From assembly GCF_947488715.1 (NCBI RefSeq), contig NZ_CANLAG010000008.1, positions 62,001 through 126,000 on the forward strand: a stretch of 64,000 nucleotides of DNA, in the 5' to 3' direction. The notes beneath the pieces were generated by a model, which saw only the letters and a list, made by a program, of their open reading frames with translations, searched no databases and was not told the origin of the DNA. Shown one piece after another: positions 52,301-60,114 of the stretch. This stretch comes from an uncultured Tateyamaria sp. Its GTDB lineage: Bacteria > Pseudomonadota > Alphaproteobacteria > Rhodobacterales > Rhodobacteraceae. The position numbers and the translations under genes are program-made. Positions within the stretch are counted from its first letter, which is position 1, and each line of letters begins with the position of its first letter.

Positions 52301-53335
52301 CTAGGTGCGCAATGCGCGGCGCAGCGTGTCACCAAACGAGATTTTGGGCGTCAGCGTGATGTGGCTGGGCGTTGCATCCGCATCGGGCCCTGACTTGTCC
52401 CTGATGATCTCTGCGGCAGCGCGCCCGATCTCGAGACGGCAGGCATCTGTTGTGGCGAGTTGGCGTGGCAGCCCTTGCAGCAATTCAACACCGTTGAACC
52501 CGGCAAGCCCGATTTGCCCAGGGACATCAATGCCTTCGTCCAGCAGGTACAACAAGCCACCCGCGCCAATCATGTCGTTCGAGTAGTACAGGAAATCCAG
52601 ATCGGGGTTGCTGTCCAGCATCGTTTTGGTCATCTCGCGACCCTTGGCCAGCGCCGATCCGCCGTCATAGAAATCCCGGGCTTCGATCTCGACACCTGCT
52701 TTGGCCAAACCTTCGGTCAGACCTTCGAACCGTTTGCGCGCCCGGTGATCGCGCGGCATGGAGGTCCCCATAAACCCGATGCGGGAATACCCTTGTTTGA
52801 GAATGGCCTTTGCCATGTCCAATCCGGCCTGACGGTGCGAGATACCAACCATGTTGTCGACGGGGTTACCGTCTGTGTCCATGATCTCAACCACAGGGAT
52901 GCCCGCGTTCTTGAGCATTGCTTGCGCGGCATCCGAATGCTCGAGCCCTGCGATGATGACACCGGAGGGGCGCCAGGACAGCATTTCGTAAAGCACGCGC
53001 TCTTCCTTGTCGCGCATATAGTCTGTGACACCAAACACCGGTTGCAGCGGCGTGTCCTCTAACACCTGATTGATGCCGGTCAGCACTTCTGGAAACACCA
53101 TGTTGCTCAGTGATGGCACGATAACAGCCACCAGATTGACGTGCTGTGATGCCAGTGAACCGGCAATCTGGTTGGGCACATAGCCCAGCTCTTGCGCGGC
53201 CTTGAGCACCTTTTGCCGGGTCGTTTCAGACACATCGCCCCGGTTGCGTAGCACACGGCTGACGGTCATTTCTGATACGCCGGATGCGGCGGATACATCG
53301 CGCAGTGTCAGCGGGCGTTGGGCGCGATCAGTCAA
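52301..53335 (-). CDS. LacI-family transcriptional regulator
   Basis: A 344-residue LacI-type repressor. The N-terminal helix-turn-helix and hinge read TLRDVSAASGVSEMTVSRVL, DVSETTRQKVLKAAQELGYV and PNQIAGSLASQ. The effector domain follows, with VAVIVPSLSNMVFPEVLTGI, GVIIAGLEHSD and DFLYYSNDMIGAGGLLYLLD. The pattern resembles gluconate- and sugar-acid-responsive LacI proteins (GntR-Ec type), so it might control the uronate genes at a distance, but no matching operator was found there. Adjacent genes downstream are ycaQ-like and pxpBCA. Confidence 0.9.
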   Translation of the reverse strand: MTDRAQRPLTLRDVSAASGVSEMTVSRVLRNRGDVSETTRQKVLKAAQELGYVPNQIAGSLASQHVNLVAVIVPSLSNMVFPEVLTGINQVLEDTPLQPVFGVTDYMRDKEERVLYEMLSWRPSGVIIAGLEHSDAAQAMLKNAGIPVVEIMDTDGNPVDNMVGISHRQAGLDMAKAILKQGYSRIGFMGTSMPRDHRARKRFEGLTEGLAKAGVEIEARDFYDGGSALAKGREMTKTMLDSNPDLDFLYYSNDMIGAGGLLYLLDEGIDVPGQIGLAGFNGVELLQGLPRQLATTDACRLEIGRAAAEIIRDKSGPDADATPSHITLTPKISFGDTLRRALRT

Positions 53336-53465
53336 TGGCTGTCCTCGAAATTACCTATGCACTGAGTTACCGCCAATTTCGCCCGGAGTTCAAGCGCGAC
53401 CGCACAAGACGCCTTGCCGAAAAAGGTGACAATTGCGTGCAGGAGCGGTAGATCAGTTTTCGCGC

Positions 53466-53542
53466 GGCCCCGTGGCTCAACTGGATAGAGCAGCCCCCTC
53501 CTAAGGGGCAGGTTGCAGGTTCGAATCCTGCCGGGGTCGCCA
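53466..53542 (+). tRNA. tRNA-Arg (anticodon CCT)
   Basis: A 77-nt tRNA with an encoded CCA end (53540-53542). The acceptor stem pairs GGCCCCG (53466-53472) with CGGGGTC (53532-53538), including one G-T pair. The D arm is GCTC/GAGC, the anticodon stem GCCCC/GGGGC with loop CTCCTAA giving anticodon CCT, and the T arm is GCAGG-TTCGAAT-CCTGC. It reads AGG arginine codons. A tyrosine integrase gene begins about 105 bp downstream, so its 3' end is the probable attachment site of the island. Confidence 0.96.
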
Positions 53543-53648
53543 AAAACCTCATGAAATCAAATGCTAGAAGCTCCTCTTGACTGGCGAAATTGCGGCGGAT
53601 ACCCTTTCACATAACTTACACACTTTCACAGTTTTGGGCGTTTGATCT

Positions 53649-54800
53649 GTGGGAACAGAAAAACACACGATTCTGGGCGGGAAAGTCCACGTTTACAGGC
53701 GGGAAAACAGCCCTTTTTGGCAATGCTCGTCATACATGAACAGCAAGAACCGTCGCACTTCCACAAAGGAAGAAAGCCTTCGACTTGCCAAAGAATTTGC
53801 CGAAGACTGGTACCTGACACTTCGCGGAAAACAGGCGCGGGGCGAGCTCCCGAATGACCGAACTTTTGCGTTTGCTGCCGAAAAATTCTTAGTCGAGTTT
53901 GAAGCAGATACGTTGGGAGAGCGAAATCCCAAGTGTCTAAAGAACCATCAAAATCATGTGCGGCTACATCTCTCACCATTTTTCGGGCGGATGAGATTGG
54001 CGGAAATCTCGACCACAACCATCCAAGAGTACCGACTTGCCAGAATGCAATCGAGTTATCGTGGCAAGCCGCCCGCAGCTGCTACGATCCAAAAAGAAAT
54101 TGTCACGCTTCGAATGACACTCAAGGCAGCGGTTCGGCACGGATGGTTGTCGCACATGCCAGACATGTCTGCTCCCTACCGAAGCACATCGAAAGTGTCG
54201 CACCGCGCATGGTTTTCGCCAGATGAGTACAAGCAACTGTACACCGCGACGCGGGCAAACATTAGGGCGATGGTCAATAGCAAACATCGCCACCTTGCCG
54301 AGCAGCTGCACGACAAAGTTTTGTTCATGGCCAATACCGGTATTCGTCCTGATGAAGCCAACTGGCTTGAATACCGGGATGTCGAGATCGTTGAAGACGA
54401 CGCCACCGGCGAAACGATCCTCGAAATCGAAGTGCGCGGTAAGCGCGGGGTAGGATATTGCAAAAGCACCACCGGTGCTGTTCGACCTTATGAAAGGATG
54501 GTTGAACGTAATCAGCCGGAGCCGACCGACCGTCTCTTCCCTGCTGATCACAAAAAGCAGTTCAACCGGATACTAGAAGAGCAAGGCTTGAAGTTCGACC
54601 GCCAAGGCAACAGGCGTACGCTCTATTCCTTGAGGCACAGTTACATCTCGTTCCGCTTGCTTGAAGGGGCGGACATCTATCAGATTGCCAAAAACTGCCG
54701 GACGAGCGTTGAGATGATTGAAAAGCACTATGCAGTTCATCTCAAGAACAGCTTGGATGCGGCGGCGATCAACGTGCGCAAACCAAGACCAGCCAAGTGA
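53649..54800 (+). CDS. int: Tyrosine-type site-specific integrase
   Basis: A 383-residue tyrosine recombinase. An N-terminal arm-binding part (residues 1-60, VHVYRRENSPFWQCSSYMNS) and a SAM-like core-binding domain (about 75-180) precede the catalytic domain. Active-site residues visible are Arg in ANTGIRPDEANWLEYRD, the His-x-x-Arg box as LYSLRHSYISF, and the Tyr in EMIEKHYAVHL. The start is a GTG at 53649; the first internal ATG (MNSKNRR) would delete the arm-binding part. It directs integration at the adjacent tRNA-Arg gene. Codon use and composition are lower in G+C than the upstream genes. Confidence 0.93.
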   Translation: MGTEKHTILGGKVHVYRRENSPFWQCSSYMNSKNRRTSTKEESLRLAKEFAEDWYLTLRGKQARGELPNDRTFAFAAEKFLVEFEADTLGERNPKCLKNHQNHVRLHLSPFFGRMRLAEISTTTIQEYRLARMQSSYRGKPPAAATIQKEIVTLRMTLKAAVRHGWLSHMPDMSAPYRSTSKVSHRAWFSPDEYKQLYTATRANIRAMVNSKHRHLAEQLHDKVLFMANTGIRPDEANWLEYRDVEIVEDDATGETILEIEVRGKRGVGYCKSTTGAVRPYERMVERNQPEPTDRLFPADHKKQFNRILEEQGLKFDRQGNRRTLYSLRHSYISFRLLEGADIYQIAKNCRTSVEMIEKHYAVHLKNSLDAAAINVRKPRPAK

Positions 54801-54850
54801 CCAACGGGTTAGGAAGGAAAATTCACCCTCCTCATTTTTGAAAAATTATT

Positions 54851-54964
54851 AGATATTAATATCTTAGTATTTTTCCCTGGGTGTTCTTAGTGTCACAATT
54901 TGAGACAACTAGCGGCCCTATTTTGTTACATCTAGATGTCATGATTTGTGACATCTGCATGTCA
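54851..54964. promoter_or_regulatory. Dyad-rich intergenic segment behind the integrase gene
   Basis: AGATATTAATATCT (54851-54864) is a perfect 14-base palindrome. TTACATCTAGATGTCA (54926-54941) and TGACATCTGCATGTCA (54949-54964) are two near-identical palindromic 16-mers with centres 23 bp apart. They also create AGATGTCA-N7-TGACATCT (54934-54956). TGTCACAA (54891-54898) is inverted as TTGTGACA (54946-54953). This could be a site for an excisionase, a partition or replication protein, or a terminator. Confidence 0.6.
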
Positions 54965-55315
54965 TCGCCTTTTGCCCAATACACGTGCTTTTAGGTTCAG
55001 CTCGTAGACATTGGCTCGGCCCTGACCTTTTCGTGTAATCTTGATGAACCCCTTTTCTGCAAGCTCTTGCACATGCCGGTTCACTGTTCCACGCGCGATC
55101 CCAATGTCTCTTGCCAAAGTCTCCTGACCAGGAAAACAAAAGTCATTGTGCCAAGCGTAAGACAACAACAATGCGTACACTAGCTTCGCTCCGGATGAAA
55201 TTTCCTCGCTCTTGAGGACTGCGTTAGGCACTTGTGTAAAGCCGCGCAGAGACAGCGCGTCACCGCCCTTGATGATGATGTTCCTTTCGCGGATCGACTG
55301 GCCGATTTGCTTCAT
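54962..55315 (-). CDS. Helix-turn-helix (HTH_36-type) DNA-binding protein
   Basis: A 117-residue basic protein with a winged-helix core: SSGAKLVYALLLSYAWHNDF, CFPGQETLARDIGIARGTVN RHVQELAEKGFIKI and TRKGQGRANVYELN. This pattern matches HTH_36/replication-initiator-like DNA-binding domains often found in plasmids and integrative elements. It probably regulates island genes or takes part in excision or replication. It lies 22 bp after the coiled-coil protein gene on the same strand, and its 3' end overlaps the second palindrome of the dyad cluster. Confidence 0.8.
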   Translation of the reverse strand: MKQIGQSIRERNIIIKGGDALSLRGFTQVPNAVLKSEEISSGAKLVYALLLSYAWHNDFCFPGQETLARDIGIARGTVNRHVQELAEKGFIKITRKGQGRANVYELNLKARVLGKRR

Positions 55316-55337
55316 AATTCCTTGTCGGAATTATACA

Positions 55338-56015
55338 CTAGCGCGCGTCCTCCTGCTGAGTGTTGCGCACAATGTCGTGGTGGGACGAATGCTGCCAAGA
55401 GCCGTTTTCGCGCCCGCCCCCTTCTTTCAACGCTTGCGACTGATTTGCCTCAGAGTTTAGACGAAACGCTTCAATCACACTGCCCAACGCTTCGTCCGTC
55501 TTTCGGCGATGCCTGAGTTCATCACGCAAGAATTCAACCTCTTGCTGCGTCTGCTCAAGCCGTGCACGTAGCTCCTCCTCGATACGTGAGTTACCTTCGG
55601 AAATGTCAGTACCTGTTTGAACTGGTTCCGGCTGGTTCGCACGTGGTTCGTCTAGATTTTGCAGCATATCAATCTCAGGAACTGGTGCGGAAGCCTTGGC
55701 ACCGGTGTCCACCCGTTTGCCGGATTTGCGCGCTTCGAACTCTAACTCCTCATTTATTTTTCGATCCAATGACGCTTGTTCAACTGACCAGCGAAAACCA
55801 TTGTCTGTATCTTCTCGCCGAACCGAGATGTCGGCGTTTTCGGGCGACGAAAATGATCGCGCGGCCCATTTTCGAACTGTCTTTGGAGTGCGGGGAAGAC
55901 CACGATCTGTACAACGTAAAACGGCTTCGGAAACAGTAAGCCAAACACTTTGATCGTCGTTTGTTTCGGCCACCGGTTGCAAACGGTGCGCACCTGTACT
56001 GTGTGGTTCTATCAT
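55338..56015 (-). CDS. Hypothetical island protein with HTH-like N-terminus and coiled coil
   Basis: A 225-residue protein of unrecognised family. The N-terminal part (WLTVSEAVLRCTDRGLPRTP KTVRKWAARSF) resembles a MerR-like/excisionase helix-turn-helix, and RREDTDNGFRWSVEQASLDR is typical of the wing and linker in such proteins. A coiled coil at about residues 145-200 (RIEEELRARLEQTQQEVEFL RDELRHRRKTDEAL) suggests dimerisation. I start at MIEPHSTGAHRL (56015); the frame is open to an ATG at 56096. It is co-oriented with the HTH gene downstream. A role in island regulation or DNA maintenance is inference. Confidence 0.6.
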   Translation of the reverse strand: MIEPHSTGAHRLQPVAETNDDQSVWLTVSEAVLRCTDRGLPRTPKTVRKWAARSFSSPENADISVRREDTDNGFRWSVEQASLDRKINEELEFEARKSGKRVDTGAKASAPVPEIDMLQNLDEPRANQPEPVQTGTDISEGNSRIEEELRARLEQTQQEVEFLRDELRHRRKTDEALGSVIEAFRLNSEANQSQALKEGGGRENGSWQHSSHHDIVRNTQQEDAR

Positions 56016-56117
56016 TCCAATAATTGTAGCACGGCCACTTTGCCATATGGTGTGGCGGCAAGCTAAATTGCACGTCTTCACAGAAAACGGGCACATTTGA
56101 ATGTGCCCGTCATAAGG

Positions 56118-57095
56118 TCAAAAGAGCGAAAGTTGCCTGGGCTTTCCATCGTCCGCGACCCGCAACCATGCCAAAACGTAAGCAACGGGCCCACCAGCTT
56201 CCTCTACCTGTTGAAGCTGTACAAAGTGCGATTTGTATCCAGTGTCAGAAATGGGGTGGGGCGTTCGATCCTCGGTTAGTATTTCGAGATGAGCAGTCTC
56301 TTCTCCAAGCCAAGCTGGGCAAAATCGAATGGTTAGATTTTGCCCGTGCCAATCGATGATGTGCTCAGAAAAATCGGCACTTTCATTGGTCGGCGGTTCA
56401 GCTAGTTTGATCTGTGCGTCGACACGTTGTCTTAGCTTGCTGCTCCAGCCCCCAAGAAGGTGAGCTGGAGTGTGCCAGACTTCCCGCATCTCTAGGGTAA
56501 GTGTGTTGCCGACAATCACCTCTGCAGGAACGTTCCAAAGTGCGAGCTGCACATAGCACATCAACGCGGCCAAGCGATCTACATCGATGCACTGAACCCA
56601 CAGCTTTTCGGCTGGGTTGTGACCGGCATCAATCAGGACTTTGACCAATGCTAAGACCATACCGCCAGCTCCACATGCAGGCTCTTGCACAGTTATGAAG
56701 CGCCGAGCTTTAAGCGCGTCGAGGTGCTCACCGAAAGTCAGCCGAGCCATAACTTCAGAAAGCTCCGGCGGAGTGAAGAATTGACCAATGTCTTTGTTGG
56801 CGGTTTCCAACTCCATGTAGATCGACCCCAGCACGTCGCGAGGGTCGTCGTCCAGCATTGTAACCAAGCAAGCCATTAGCTCTGGAAAAACCAATTGTTC
56901 TTGGGGTTGGTAGCGCCCGATGATCTCTAGGTATTCGTGCTCTCGCCTCTGATCTTTTTGTATTCCGTTGTGCAGCGAACATGCCGCCATGCATACAAAG
57001 TCCCGCCATACTTCGTAGCGATGTCTGCCGGGCGCGATTTGTTTGAAAGAACGAAGGAAGACCTCACGGGCCTCCCGTGGGTCGGCAAAGGCCAT
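56118..57095 (-). CDS. Orphan N-6 DNA methylase-like protein without visible NPPY/F motif
   Basis: A 325-residue protein related to HsdM-type N-6 adenine methylases. DIGQFFTPPELSEVMARLTF (about 102-121) and the SAM-binding motif EPACGAGGMVLALVKVLI (138-155) are clear, with VQCIDVDRLAALMCYVQLAL and EVIVGNTL following. After GNTL, where HsdM has the catalytic NPPF, the sequence reads TLEMREVWHTPAHLLGGWSS, so the catalytic motif IV is absent. The C-terminal 90 residues are unrecognised. Proteins like this are common on plasmids and integrative elements; function is uncertain. It is opposite in orientation to the complete hsd operon. Confidence 0.75.
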   Translation of the reverse strand: MAFADPREAREVFLRSFKQIAPGRHRYEVWRDFVCMAACSLHNGIQKDQRREHEYLEIIGRYQPQEQLVFPELMACLVTMLDDDPRDVLGSIYMELETANKDIGQFFTPPELSEVMARLTFGEHLDALKARRFITVQEPACGAGGMVLALVKVLIDAGHNPAEKLWVQCIDVDRLAALMCYVQLALWNVPAEVIVGNTLTLEMREVWHTPAHLLGGWSSKLRQRVDAQIKLAEPPTNESADFSEHIIDWHGQNLTIRFCPAWLGEETAHLEILTEDRTPHPISDTGYKSHFVQLQQVEEAGGPVAYVLAWLRVADDGKPRQLSLF

Positions 57096-57133
57096 AGCCT
57101 CGTCTCCTAGAATGAGTTGGGATCGAGACTGGC

Positions 57134-57172
57134 CGCACCAGTCTCAAGAACTGGTGCGCAACACCTTGTTGC
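57134..57172. promoter_or_regulatory. Two adjacent inverted repeats upstream of the orphan methylase gene
   Basis: CGCACCAGT (57134-57142) pairs with ACTGGTGCG (57150-57158) around a 7-base spacer, and GCAACA (57158-57163) pairs with TGTTGC (57167-57172) around 3 bases. They lie 40-75 bases upstream of the methylase start. They may be an operator or an upstream terminator. Confidence 0.5.
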
Positions 57173-57177
57173 TCGGT

Positions 57178-57369
57178 CTATGGTGCCAGAGATGCGAAGT
57201 GTGTCAATTCACCAATGATACGAGGCTGCATTCGAATAACTCCCGTTCGAATGGTGTAGGCTTCGTGCCCTAGTTCCCAAACCCGCTCGGACTGATCCCA
57301 GCATCCTCTAATCAGGCATTGATCGTGGTGACGTAGGCGGCCCTTTCCAGACCTTCGACGTGCCTCCAA
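57178..57369 (-). CDS. Small hypothetical protein (low confidence)
   Basis: A 63-residue basic open frame (MEARRRSGKGRLRHHDQCLI to the end ELTHFASLAP) in the same orientation as, and 82 bp upstream of, the orphan methylase gene. No family is recognised and there is no strong ribosome site. It may be real or chance; it is the only plausible coding frame in a 667-bp stretch. Low reliability. Confidence 0.25.
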   Translation of the reverse strand: MEARRRSGKGRLRHHDQCLIRGCWDQSERVWELGHEAYTIRTGVIRMQPRIIGELTHFASLAP

Positions 57370-57762
57370 GATGCCACGAGCACGCTCGCTTACCGGACAT
57401 TCTTTGCAAATGCACGGTTCAACGCTGGTCTAACTTGCGGATCGCGGACAAACCGGACTTGAGAACCGCGACATTTACTGGCGCAGCATTCGTTCGGACC
57501 CGTTGCGAAAAAAATTCTGTTACCCAGTGGACGCCACAAGACCGGACATTCACGATTTAGATTGTGGTTAGAACCATAGCCCAATTTCCGCAGCTACACC
57601 TCTAGAAAGGTTGATGTTGTTGGCATGTTACGCGCGCACTAGCAGACAGGCATCTGGACTAGATCCGGGTCCATGCCTAAGCCCAAGTTTCGACTAGCGA
57701 ATTTGAACCGATAGGTTACTCTGTCCGCATCACCTAAACTGAAGCTCCGCAGGGTCGCTGTC
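57370..57762. other. Non-coding stretch before hsdR
   Basis: About 390 bp with no convincing gene. It holds an 11-base direct repeat ACCGGACATTC at 57392-57402 and 57541-57551 and a related ACCGGACTT near 57452. It presumably includes the hsdR promoter at its right end; no clear -35/-10 pair could be chosen. Confidence 0.5.
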
Positions 57763-60114
57763 ATGGATGAAAGCGAAAAGAAGAAATTGAGCGAAAGCGA
57801 TATCTGCGATCTCTTCATTTCGCCATCAATTCGTAATGCCGGGTGGGACCCTTTCACACAAATTCGGCGCGAAGTGACTCTTACACCGGGCCCTGTTGTT
57901 GTGCGCGGAAATATGTCTTCTCGAAACAAGAAGAAGAAAAAATTCGCAGACTATGTTTTGTCGTGGGAACCATCGGTGCCCGTCGCTGTGGTTGAAGCGA
58001 AAGACAACAAAGTAGGCGTGAGTCACGGCATTCAGCAAGCGCTTGGTTATGCAGAGTTGCTGGAAGTACCGAGTGCATTCAGTTCGAATGGTGACGCCTT
58101 TGCAGGCCACAATAAGGTTCCGAATGCTGGAGAAGACATAGAGACAGAGTTTCCTCTTGATCAGTTTCCCGCGCCCACCGAGCTCTGGCGCAGATACAAG
58201 GAATTTCGCGGGATTGCAGACGAAGACCAAAGCCTTGTTCTTGAGCCCTATCACGAAGACTCCTCAGGCAAAGAGCCTCGTTATTATCAGGTGGAGGCAA
58301 TTAATCGCACGATTGAAGCGATTGTCAAAGACCAGCGCCGGGTGCTGCTCGTTATGGCAACTGGCACCGGAAAAACATACACGACCTTCCAGATTATTTG
58401 GCGCTTGTGGAAGGCGGGTGAAGCCAAGCGCATACTGTTTTTGGCGGACCGAAATGTCCTAGTCGACCAAACTCTGGTCAATGACTTCAAGCCCTTTGGT
58501 TCCGTCATGACCAAGGTCAGAAACCGCAAGATCGATCCTTCCTACGAGATACATCTTGGCCTCTACCAAGCGCTCACTGGCCCCGATCAGAGTGACAAAA
58601 TATTCAAAAGTGTAACGCCTGATTTCTTCGACCTGGTAGTCATCGATGAGTGCCACCGGGGCAGCGCCGCAGCTGATGCTGCTTGGCGAGAAATCCTCGA
58701 ATACTTCTCGGGTGCCATCCAGATCGGTTTAACCGCTACACCTAAGGAGACGAAGTATGTCTCTAGCACTGAATACTTCGGAGAGCCAGTTTACACGTAC
58801 AGCCTAAAACAGGGCATCGATGATGGCTTTCTAGCGCCATACAAGGTCGTCAAGATTGACATCGATCGGGACGTCGAAGGTTGGAGACCGCCACCCGGTA
58901 TGACCGATGACCTGGGCGCAGAAATCGATGATCGCGAGTACAATCGGCAGGATATGGACAGAATTCTCGTCCTAAACCAGCGGACGAAACTCGTTGCCAA
59001 TCGCGTAATGCAGCTTCTAAGGGCTACCGATCCGTTCTCCAAAACGATCATATTTTGCGAGGACATTGACCACGCAGAACGAATGCGAAAAGCAATTGTT
59101 AACGCAGCCGGTGAGCTAGCTCTCGACAATCCAAAATATGTGATGCGCATCACTGGAGACAGTGTGGAGGGCAAGGCAGAGCTGGACAATTTCATCGATC
59201 CAGAAAGCAAGTTCCCAGTTATCGCAACAACCTCAGAACTCCTAACCACAGGCGTGGACGCCAAGACCTGCAAGGTCATCGTGCTGGACAAAACCATCAC
59301 TTCGATGACCACCTTTAAACAGATTATCGGACGGGGGACGCGGATCGATGAGGAGCACAACAAGTATTTCTTCACGATTATGGATTTCAAAGGGGCGACC
59401 GATCTATTTCGAGACCCTGATTTTGATGGTGACCCTGTAGTTATTTACACACCAGGCGACGATGACGATCCTGTTCCGCCTGATCCACCAAATGGTCCCG
59501 ACGACGATGACGACGGTCCTGGCGGCGACGACCCAGTTGGCACAACCAAGATTCGCGTCAGTGGCGTCGACGCAAATATCATTGCCGAACGGATTGAGTA
59601 TTTAGGGCCAGATGGAAACCTGATCACAGAATCCTACAAGGACTTCGCGCGGAAACAGGTACTTTCGGAATACGCGTCTCTCCACGACTTCATCCGGACT
59701 TGGAATGATGCTGACAAGAAAAAGGCCATCATCGAAGAACTCGAAGAACATGGCGTGCTTCTCGAGAACCTTGCAGCTGAGGTTGGTAAGGATTTTGGTG
59801 ACTTCGATCTATTGTGCCACATCGCGTATGAACAGCCGCCGCTGACGCGGAAGGAGCGTGCCACAAACGTGAAGAAGCGGGACTATTTCACGAAGTATGG
59901 TGAACAAGCTCGGGCTGTCTTGTCGGCGTTGTTGGACAAGTATGCAGACGAAGGCATCACCACCATCGAAAGTGCGAAAGTGCTACGCCTTCAGCCCTTC
60001 GATTCAATCGGAACACCCGTTGAAATCATCAATGATGTGTTCGGAGGTAAAGACGAGTACGAACAAGCCCTGAGAGAGCTTGAACAAGAAATCTACAAAC
60101 AGGCAGACGTATAA
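57763..60114 (+). CDS. hsdR: Type I restriction enzyme R subunit
   Basis: A 783-residue restriction subunit. The nuclease domain shows D63 in KFADYVLSW and E78-A-K80 in AVVEAKDNKVG. The helicase motor has Walker A ATGTGKTYTTFQ (about 199), DEAD-box motif DECHRGSAAADAAW (295), GLTATPKETKYVSS and QIIGRGTRIDEEH. It translocates DNA and cuts unmodified foreign DNA in complex with HsdM and HsdS. An acidic, proline-rich linker at residues 565-592 separates the motor from the C-terminal HsdM-binding helical part. It is the first gene of the hsdR-hsdM-hsdS operon and ends at the base before hsdM. Confidence 0.95.
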   Translation: MDESEKKKLSESDICDLFISPSIRNAGWDPFTQIRREVTLTPGPVVVRGNMSSRNKKKKKFADYVLSWEPSVPVAVVEAKDNKVGVSHGIQQALGYAELLEVPSAFSSNGDAFAGHNKVPNAGEDIETEFPLDQFPAPTELWRRYKEFRGIADEDQSLVLEPYHEDSSGKEPRYYQVEAINRTIEAIVKDQRRVLLVMATGTGKTYTTFQIIWRLWKAGEAKRILFLADRNVLVDQTLVNDFKPFGSVMTKVRNRKIDPSYEIHLGLYQALTGPDQSDKIFKSVTPDFFDLVVIDECHRGSAAADAAWREILEYFSGAIQIGLTATPKETKYVSSTEYFGEPVYTYSLKQGIDDGFLAPYKVVKIDIDRDVEGWRPPPGMTDDLGAEIDDREYNRQDMDRILVLNQRTKLVANRVMQLLRATDPFSKTIIFCEDIDHAERMRKAIVNAAGELALDNPKYVMRITGDSVEGKAELDNFIDPESKFPVIATTSELLTTGVDAKTCKVIVLDKTITSMTTFKQIIGRGTRIDEEHNKYFFTIMDFKGATDLFRDPDFDGDPVVIYTPGDDDDPVPPDPPNGPDDDDDGPGGDDPVGTTKIRVSGVDANIIAERIEYLGPDGNLITESYKDFARKQVLSEYASLHDFIRTWNDADKKKAIIEELEEHGVLLENLAAEVGKDFGDFDLLCHIAYEQPPLTRKERATNVKKRDYFTKYGEQARAVLSALLDKYADEGITTIESAKVLRLQPFDSIGTPVEIINDVFGGKDEYEQALRELEQEIYKQADV

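Noticed and set aside
53336-53465. LacI operator candidates (TTACC repeats near 53350-53375)
   Set aside because: Two TTACC words and GAAATT/AATTTC are present but no convincing palindrome of LacI type, and no match was found upstream of the uronate genes.
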